From the NCBI RefSeq assembly GCF_035917675.1, contig NZ_CP109104.1:62001-126000 (forward strand): a stretch of DNA of 64,000 nt. Reading direction: 5' to 3'. Positions 58,518-64,000 of this stretch are shown here, one piece after another. This stretch comes from Streptomyces sp. NBC_01775 (lineage in GTDB: Bacteria > Actinomycetota > Actinomycetes > Streptomycetales > Streptomycetaceae). Every line of letters starts with the position of its first letter. The first letter of the stretch is position 1. The notes below the pieces were generated by a model. That model did no database searches and was not told the origin of the DNA. It saw only the letters and a list, made by a program, of their open reading frames with translations. Made by a program: the position numbers and the translations under genes.

Positions 58518-59744
58518 GTGGCCAGCTCAGGCAACCCGCAACCGGCACTCTCACGGCTGCGGTCGCTGCGGCCCGCCGCATTCGGCGCCGATCCCACCGG
58601 TGAGCGGATGGAGCGGATCCGCCGCTCTCCCCATTTCAGAGGGAAGACGTTCCAGAACCCCGAGGGGACCCCGGCGGTCGAGGCCCCCGGTTCCAAGGCC
58701 GAGTTCGCGAAGGTCTACTTCCGTAAAGAAGCGCGCCGACGCCGGCGCCCCGCAGCGCCCATACCGCTCCACACCACCACGTCCCAGGACCTCGCCCGGC
58801 CTCCGGCCTCCGGGCTGCGGCTCACCTGGATGGGCCACTCCAGCGTGCTCGCCGAGATCGACGGCCGACGGGTCCTCTTCGACCCTGTATGGGGCCGGCG
58901 CTGCTCCCCGTGCACCTTCGCCGGGCCGAAGCGGCTGCACCCGGTTCCGCTGCCGCTGACCTCGCTGGGCCCCCTGGACGTCATCGTCATCTCCCACGAT
59001 CACTACGATCACCTCGACCTGCCCACGATCAAAGAGCTGGCCTCGACGGACGCGGTCTTCGCGGTACCCCTCGGCGTGGGGGCGCACCTGGAGCGCTGGG
59101 GCGTCCCGGCAGACCGGCTGCGGGAGCTGGACTGGGCCGAGTCGACGCACGTCGGCGGCCTGCGGCTGACCGCGACCCCGGCCCGGCACTTCTGCGGCCG
59201 TGGCCTGCGCAACCAACAGCACACCCTCTGGGCGTCCTGGGCCGTCGAAGGGCCATCAGGTCACCGGATCTACCACAGCGGCGACACCGGTTACTTCTCC
59301 GGATTCCGGGACATCGGTGCCGCGCACGGCCCGTTCGACGCGACCATGATCCAGGTCGGTGCGTACAGCGAATACTGGCCCGACATCCACATGACACCCG
59401 ACGAGGGCATGCGGGCACACCTGGACCTCCAAGGAGGCCGACCCGCCGGGGTGATGCTCCCGATCCACTGGGCCACGTTCAACCTCGCGCCGCACCCATG
59501 GGAAGAGCCCGGCGAGGGCACCGTCAAAGCGGCCACTCGGGCGGGCGCACGGGCGGCACTGCCGCGCCCCGGGGAGCCCTTCGAGCCCACCGCTGAGCAC
59601 ATTCCGTCCGCGCCGTGGTGGCGGGCCGCCGCTCAGACCCCGGCCGAGGACCACTCCACCGGCTTGCCGGCCCCAGGAGCCGCACAAGAAACCACAACCA
59701 CCGAGCCGGGCCCGGACACTCATGAGGCGGTCACGACGTCGTAA
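58518..59744 (+). CDS. Metallo-beta-lactamase-fold hydrolase, NAPE-PLD/UlaG-like
   Basis: 408 residues from GTG 58518 with AGGAGGTCCC directly upstream. The metal site is complete: VISHDHYDHLD (HxHxDH), H at RHFCGRGLRNQ, D in YHSGDTGYFSGF and the last His in MLPIHWATFNLAPHPWEEP. The extended N-terminus (HFRGKTFQNPEG) and WMGHSSVLAEIDGRRVLFDP are characteristic of bacterial NAPE-PLD-like proteins. The natural reaction in bacteria is mostly unknown; phosphodiesterase or lactonase activity is possible. The C-terminal 40 residues are low-complexity and hydrophilic. Confidence 0.9.
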   Translation: MASSGNPQPALSRLRSLRPAAFGADPTGERMERIRRSPHFRGKTFQNPEGTPAVEAPGSKAEFAKVYFRKEARRRRRPAAPIPLHTTTSQDLARPPASGLRLTWMGHSSVLAEIDGRRVLFDPVWGRRCSPCTFAGPKRLHPVPLPLTSLGPLDVIVISHDHYDHLDLPTIKELASTDAVFAVPLGVGAHLERWGVPADRLRELDWAESTHVGGLRLTATPARHFCGRGLRNQQHTLWASWAVEGPSGHRIYHSGDTGYFSGFRDIGAAHGPFDATMIQVGAYSEYWPDIHMTPDEGMRAHLDLQGGRPAGVMLPIHWATFNLAPHPWEEPGEGTVKAATRAGARAALPRPGEPFEPTAEHIPSAPWWRAAAQTPAEDHSTGLPAPGAAQETTTTEPGPDTHEAVTTS

Positions 59745-59881
59745 GGGGGGCGAGACCTGCGGCGGGCTGTTGGCAGTGCTTGTCAGGTGGTCTCGTCATG
59801 GTGGGTGTCCGTTGAAGAACCTGCGGGCCCGGCTGGCGTGGCGGCGTGGGTAGTTGCCGCCTCATGTGGGGAGTTGCCGCC

Positions 59882-60437
59882 TCAGCGGAGAAGTGCCCCG
59901 CGCACTCTCAGGCCGTAGGAAGCGCGCAGGCGGTGCAGTTCCCACAGGCCCACCACGGTCACCGAGACCGGCGCTCCCATGAGCATGATCACCCGCAAGG
60001 ACGCGGGAACGCCCGCGTAGGCGCCGGTGAACACGTCGACGAGCAGCATCGAAGCGGTCTTCGGCAGCCTCGCCCTGGTTCTGTGCGAGGCGGTACGAGA
60101 AGGACACCCAGAGGAAGGCACCCAGACCCACTACGGTTCGGACCTTTTGGATGTGTCTCACCCGGACGTCCTCCACCCACCCGGGCCGCGACGGCAGAAA
60201 GACCCGCCTCCCCACCCCGATCGGTCCCACCGCGCGCCATGCCCGCCTGAGCGGCCCGGCCCGCCGCACCGGCACTGGGCGGAGGGGTAGGGACGCGGGG
60301 GCGGATACCGGTAGCCGGGATGCGGGGGGCGGATACGGGTGGCCGGGCGGTGGGGGCGGTGGGATGTACGGAAGGGGAGGGGATGGTTGCACAACCACCA
60401 CGAGGCCGGCGCAGGTGCAGCGCCTCGCGGTGGCGCC
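59882..60437 (-). pseudogene. Proline-rich membrane protein gene with a frameshift
   Basis: The upstream frame is proline-rich (PSPPLPYIPPPPPPGHPYPP) and then gives one membrane segment in HIQKVRTVVGLGAFLWVSFS YRLAQ context up to EAAEDRFDAA. Near 60055 the coding character passes to another frame: ASMLLVDVFTGAYAGVPASL, RVIMLMGAPVSVTVVGLWEL, ending HRLRASYGLRVRGALL. Joined, it is a Pro-rich tail plus about three membrane helices, a common streptomycete type. Either a pseudogene or a sequencing slip. Confidence 0.48.
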
Positions 60438-60446
60438 CCGGGGCAA

Positions 60447-60891
60447 GATTGGGGAGGTTGCCAGGCCGTTGCTGCCGTTGCTGCCGTCGACGGGGGGCGT
60501 CCGCAGGCCGGCGGGGTCGCGAACATCGATGACGAGGCGGTCTTCACGCGATCACCTAGGTGTTGGTCAGCGGCTGCGTCTGGCGGGCACTGCCCCCCGG
60601 GCTTCGCCGTACAGTCCTCACCTCCTGTCGTCGGTCACCCCTTGTCTGACGGTCCTGTGCCTGGCTCATGAGATGTGCAGGAGGAGCGCGGGGAAGATGT
60701 GACCCGGGTCACCTCACATGCCAGTGGCAGCTGCCCCGACCCCCGCTACTCTCTTCGATGTCACCACGGGGGTCCGCCAACTGGCGGTGCACAGCAGGGA
60801 CATGAGGGAATCCGGTCGTTGCCGCGGGCCTCTCGCCGTGCCGTGTGCGCACTCCCATGGCGTCGTCCGTGTCCTACAGGGAGGAATCCGT
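60447..60891. other. Intergenic stretch upstream of a secreted-protein gene
   Basis: No supported gene; several frames are open because of composition. GGGAGGAAT at 60880-60888 is the ribosome site of the next gene. Confidence 0.35.
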
Positions 60892-61167
60892 ATGAGATCC
60901 CGTTCGGCCCGTCTCGCCGCCACCGCCGCGGCGGTGGCGATCCTCGGCACCCTGGCCACCGCCGCCCCGGCCGCCGCCGCCACGTCGACGCCCGCCACGG
61001 CCGGCACCGCCTCCGTCCAGGGGGCCAACGCCTGGCACTTCATTGACTGGTACCCCAGCAAGGAGGCATGCGAAAGGGGCGGTGCGTACTACCTCCGCCA
61101 CGGTTACAGCGGCTACCGCTGCGAGATGGACCTGACGCGCGGCTGGGCGCTGATGGTCGCGGACTGA
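60892..61167 (+). CDS. Small secreted protein
   Basis: 91 residues from ATG 60892 with a strong ribosome site. A classical signal peptide (MRSRSARLAATAAAVAILGT onward, cleavage after APAAAA) leaves a mature protein of about 60 residues. It holds two cysteines that could form a disulfide (KEACERGGAYYLRHGY and YRCEMDLTRG). The FIDWYPSKEAC...GYSGYRC pattern occurs in small exported actinobacterial proteins of unknown role. Expressed alone. Confidence 0.78.
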   Translation: MRSRSARLAATAAAVAILGTLATAAPAAAATSTPATAGTASVQGANAWHFIDWYPSKEACERGGAYYLRHGYSGYRCEMDLTRGWALMVAD

Positions 61168-61512
61168 CACCTGAGGGCCGGACCGGGTTGACACTGTTGA
61201 CAAAGGGTCGGGCCCTTGCACGTGACGTCGGTCTTCGCCGCCTTGTTGTGGATGGTGAAGGCCGACGGTTGCGTTTGGGGGAGCGTGCCGGTGTCGCTGC
61301 CGGAGCGCGGGCTGGGCAAGGTGCGGCTCGTCCGCGTGGCTGCACAGCGGTCTTCTTTGAGCCCCCTCCAGCAGATCAGGACGCAGGCGGGTGAGACCTG
61401 GGACGCGGTTGTCTTTCCGGCCTTGAGGGCCGCGTTTCCGCTGCTCAGGCGGGGGGCCGGGGCCCCGTGGGAGTAGCGGCCTGTCCTGCTGCCGCTCTCC
61501 GGAAGGTTGTGG
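61168..61512. other. Intergenic stretch
   Basis: Open frames on both strands lack starts and motifs. GGAAGG at 61501-61506 serves the next gene. A TTGACA occurs at 61198-61203 without a partner -10 that I can support. Confidence 0.35.
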
Positions 61513-61800
61513 ATGCCGTCGGTGGTCGCTCTGCTGGAACAGCGTGAGCGGGGTGCTCGCCTTCGCGTGCACGAGCTGCGTGAGGAGGCCGATTGTATCC
61601 AGGCCGAGTTGGCGGTGACCGAGCAGGAATGGCAGGAGTGGGTGGTCGCCCGCAGGCGGGTCGATACGGTGCCGGCTCCGGACGGCGGCGGCACGGCCGG
61701 CACGGAGATCACCCTCCGATGCGCGGGATGCGGATGCGCCCTCGACGCCCCGGGATGTGGTGAAGCCGACTTCACACGCGCGATGTGGGTCGAGGACTGA
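61513..61800 (+). CDS. Coiled-coil protein, probably C-terminally truncated member of a streptomycete family
   Basis: 95 residues from ATG 61513 (GGAAGG seven bases upstream). Residues 1-50 are a coiled coil, MPSVVALLEQRERGARLRVH and LREEADCIQAELAVTEQEWQ, EWVVARRRVD. I know this start from longer Streptomyces proteins of about 150 residues with a C-terminal HTH-like domain. Here the C-terminus is instead LRCAGCGCALDAPGCGEADF, which seems unrelated, so the gene is probably a truncated or fused copy. Confidence 0.55.
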   Translation: MPSVVALLEQRERGARLRVHELREEADCIQAELAVTEQEWQEWVVARRRVDTVPAPDGGGTAGTEITLRCAGCGCALDAPGCGEADFTRAMWVED

Positions 61801-61952
61801 GAGGACAGCCTCAGTCGCCCCCGTCGCCCTGGCGGAACGGAACCGGACTCTGACTTTGTCACAGCAGCTCAACCGCTCCGCACGTCCGGGCAGTTGCTGC
61901 GATTTGCTGGTTAGGGTCCCCCTGGAATCACTGGCAGATCAGGGGGGTTTTC

Positions 61953-62417
61953 ATGAGGCTCAAGCGTGTGGGCCGGCTCGGCACCACCGGCGCGTTGGTC
62001 GCCGCAGCGTTCGGCGCGTCGATCGTCTTCACTCCGTCGTCGGCATCAGCAGCAAGCGATTGGAAGTGTCACGGCACCGCAGTCAAGCGCTGCGCCACCG
62101 TCTGGTGGGACGAGACCGCCGACACCTACCGGGCGCGGGCGAAAATCACCGATGCCGCCGGTGGCGGCACCTACAAGGTGGCGGTCTCCAACGTGAAGCT
62201 TCAGCGCACCAGCGGCGCTGACTTGATTACGGTGCGCACCGCCAGGGATGACGACGGCTGGCATGACACCGAGGACTTGGCCGGCACCACCACCATCGAC
62301 CCGTGTACCTGGCCACGGGAGAGTTTCAGGGTAGTGGCGACGTTCAGCTGGAAGGGGACGGGCTCCGGCAAGGAGACCTGGCGTCCCAACAACTCGTGGG
62401 GCCACCTCTGCGACTGA
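61953..62417 (+). CDS. Secreted protein of unknown function
   Basis: 154 residues. A signal peptide (MRLKRVGRLGTTGALVAAAF onward) is cleaved after SASA. The mature 120 residues are beta-rich with four cysteines (WKCHGTAVKRC and DPCTWP, HLCD) and many Trp/Thr (ATVWWDETADTYRARAKITD, RESFRVVATFSWKGTGSGKE). It resembles immunoglobulin-like small exported proteins of actinobacteria. Followed by a terminator hairpin, so it is its own unit. Confidence 0.8.
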   Translation: MRLKRVGRLGTTGALVAAAFGASIVFTPSSASAASDWKCHGTAVKRCATVWWDETADTYRARAKITDAAGGGTYKVAVSNVKLQRTSGADLITVRTARDDDGWHDTEDLAGTTTIDPCTWPRESFRVVATFSWKGTGSGKETWRPNNSWGHLCD

Positions 62418-62425
62418 CCCGCCGA

Positions 62426-62465
62426 GCGCGTCCGTCCCACACCGACCGGCGCGGGACGGACGCGC
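62426..62465 (+). terminator. Terminator hairpin after the secreted-protein gene
   Basis: A 13-bp perfect stem (GCGCGTCCGTCCC and complement) with a 14-base loop lies nine bases after the stop and is followed by TTCCCT. Confidence 0.72.
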
Positions 62466-63009
62466 TTCCCTCGGCGCATGCGCCAAGCGCCCCGCGAGCG
62501 CAGCGGCGGCAGGCCACGAAGCCGAGACGGCCTGTTGAGCGAACTCCTGAAGCGAGTGTCGGAGTGACTCCAGGCATCCCCGCCGCGCGACGTCTGTTCG
62601 TCCAGACAGCTCGGCTGAGGCCGGTGGCCGGCGCGCGGGGCACACGCGCGCCTGGTCGTTCGGCGCTCCCGGCGTCGTGGCGAGCTGTCTGCGGCTGAGG
62701 TCCATGCGGGGCGGCTGCGGTACAGCAGCGGAGTACAGCAACCAGAGCAACCACCGTCGTCCGGCGCCGCCTCTCCTGCACCTCGCGGCAGCCGCGATGA
62801 GCGTCCCCGCCCCACCCACCTACAGTTTGTAAACAGAAGGTCTGTGTCACACCCGTGCCAGAAGACCCGTTGCCGTCTTCGCGCGCGGTCTTGCGCTCGG
62901 TACGTACGAGTGCATCCGGTCCGGCGGCCACCTCTGTCTGCCGTTCGTCGTCGCGGGAAGTACGAGGAGACCAGTTCGACAGCCTCTCCCTCGTCCTCGA
63001 CGAGGAGGC
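62466..63009. other. Intergenic stretch without a gene
   Basis: I find no supported coding region. Scattered pieces near 62850-63010 may be remains of the upstream half of the DUF1152 gene in broken frames, but no motif is secure. Confidence 0.3.
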
Positions 63010-63014
63010 GGCGA

Positions 63015-63366
63015 ACAAGCACAATACGGCCTCAAGGCCCTCACACCCACCGCCTACGCAGTACCGCGCGACGCGCGGCCGGTGGCCCCCGCCGGCTCGA
63101 CACTGCCCAGACTCGCAGCGGAGCGCCCTCACACTTTCGCTCTGATCGACCCGCACGCGGGTGTACGGGGAATCACGCAGCAGCTGCAAGAACTCACCGA
63201 GCACCTGGGCCCCGACGCGATCGAGCTGCTGGACGTCGGCGGAGACATCCTCGCCAAGGACGACGAGCCCACGCTTCGCAGCCCTCTCGGCCACGCCCTC
63301 ACCCTCGCGGCGTGCTGCCAGCTGTCCGTTCCGGTCAGTCTTCTGATCGCGGGCCCCGGGCTAGGT
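63015..63366 (+). pseudogene. DUF1152-family gene fragment, cut at its 3' end by an IS481 element
   Basis: The frame reads YGLKALTPTAYAVPRDARPV, ALIDPHAGVRGITQQLQELT, GPDAIELLDVGGDILAKDDE and TLRSPLGHALTLAACCQLSV, ending at IAGPGL. This is the N-terminal half of DUF1152 proteins (about 300 residues). The sequence then switches exactly to the end of the transposase gene. The beginning is also missing or scrambled. DUF1152 function is not known. Confidence 0.65.
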
Positions 63367-64000
63367 GTGTTGTTCGGGGAGGTTGGTGATGCGGCTGGCT
63401 GGGGTGTGGCCGCTGATTCCGGTGTGGGGTCGGTGGTAGTTGTACCAGTCCAGCCAGTCGGGGAAGGCTGCCTGTCGCTGGGCGTCTGAGGTATAGGGCT
63501 GGTGGTAGGCCCATTCGTCGAGCAGGGTGCGGTGGAAGCGTTCGACCTTGCCGTTGGTCTGTGGGCGCCATGGTCGCGTCCAGCGGGGAGAGATGCCCAG
63601 CTCGTGGCAGGTCTGGCGCCAGGTGTTCTTGGTGTAGGCCCAGGCGTTGTCGGTCAGGACACGTTCGACGGTGACGCCTTGTCGGGCGAACCATGCCGTG
63701 GCCCGTTGGAGGAAGTCCGCGCAAGTCGGGGCCGTCTCGTCGGGCAGGTCTTCGGTGTAGGCCAGGCGGGAGTGGTCATCGAGCGCGGTGTGGAGGTAGG
63801 CGTATCCCATGCCGTGGCGACGGTCCTTGTTCGGGCTGCCCGCGGCCCGGCCGAGGACTTTGTGGCCGCCGCCGTCGGGGATGCGGCCGAGTTTCTTGAC
63901 GTCGACGTGGATCAGCTCGCCGGGGCGGGAGCGCTCGTAGCGGCGGACGGGTTCACCGGTGGCCCGGTCGAGGACGGCCAGGGCGGGCGAGTCGTGACGT
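63361..64000 (-). mobile_element. IS481-family transposase, 5' end outside window
   Basis: At least 212 residues, ending at the TAG at 63361-63363. The DDE core is seen: RYERSRPGELIHVDVKKLGR (first D), AYLHTALDDHSRLAYTEDLP, RVLTDNAWAYTKNTWRQTCH (second D) and QTNGKVERFHRTLLDEWAYH (E), then DWYNYHRPHTGISGHTPASR. The reading frame is intact to the window edge, so the element may be functional. It has inserted into the DUF1152 gene. Confidence 0.9.

Noticed and set aside
1..64000. CRISPR arrays, tRNA/rRNA genes, replication origin, polyketide or peptide synthetase modules
   Set aside because: No regularly spaced repeats, no cloverleaf or rRNA sequence, no DnaA-box cluster and no modular synthase domains were seen on either strand.

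Overview
The window is high-GC actinobacterial DNA, most likely from a Streptomyces-type soil organism. The evidence is strong G/C bias at third codon positions, frequent GTG starts, many ATGA/GTGA gene overlaps, abundant GntR/TetR/MarR/Lrp/PucR regulators, DUF6083 and F420-type PPOX proteins, and IS481, ISL3, IS5, Tn3 and IS605-like transposase remains. There is no rRNA, tRNA, ribosomal gene or CRISPR array. Dense pseudogenes and IS debris suggest an accessory or chromosome-arm region.

Layout. (1) 1-5.8 kb: end of a GNAT acetyltransferase, then a sugar-acid type catabolic operon (enolase-superfamily dehydratase, sugar-porter MFS, SDR, soluble homologue of the Anabaena sensory rhodopsin transducer), divergent from an FCD-type GntR repressor across a perfect 36-bp palindrome. 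(2) 5.9-22 kb: a mosaic of small lineage-specific genes (DUF6083, HEAT-repeat/MerR pair, F420-type PPOX protein, nucleotidyltransferase, TetR with two small membrane proteins) among broken genes (frameshifted amidase, GH114 glycosidase, M1 peptidase, DNA ligase, ATPase, TnpB). (3) 22-24.2 kb: a GntR regulator divergent from a formylglycine-generating enzyme (FGE). (4) 24.2-31 kb: transposase debris, a DAO-family oxidoreductase, a possible toxin-antitoxin-like pair, and degenerate barstar and secreted-protein genes. (5) 31-44.6 kb: a type I sulfatase carrying the CSPTR site that FGE modifies, converging on an eight-gene minus-strand operon (IPMDH-like dehydrogenase, lipoprotein substrate-binding protein, two permeases, two ATPases, ALDH, SDR), and a divergent amidase plus second GntR gene. 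(6) 44.7-50.4 kb: an unknown acidic protein, then an Lrp regulator divergent from an operon of an IlvH-like ACT protein and branched-chain 2-oxoacid dehydrogenase E1-alpha, E1-beta and E2. (7) 50.5-55.2 kb: class III aminotransferase and methylmalonate-semialdehyde dehydrogenase under a divergent PucR regulator. (8) 55.4-64 kb: MDR oxidoreductase with divergent MarR, a methyltransferase, an NAPE-PLD-like metallo-beta-lactamase protein, two secreted small proteins, and an IS481 transposase inserted into a DUF1152 gene.

How the genes work together. The most striking signal is a shared 15-bp palindrome, ACTGGT-N3-ACCAGT, found in front of FGE (22987), the sulfatase (30918) and the dehydrogenase/ABC operon with its divergent amidase (42187). 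Two closely related FCD GntR regulators bracket these units. I infer one regulon that imports an organic sulfate ester, probably an amide-containing one, by the Dpp/Opp-type transporter, removes sulfate in the cytoplasm with an FGE-activated sulfatase, and then hydrolyses and oxidises the remainder. The substrate is unknown. The bkd operon and MMSDH/aminotransferase genes together fit branched-chain (valine) and beta-amino acid breakdown.
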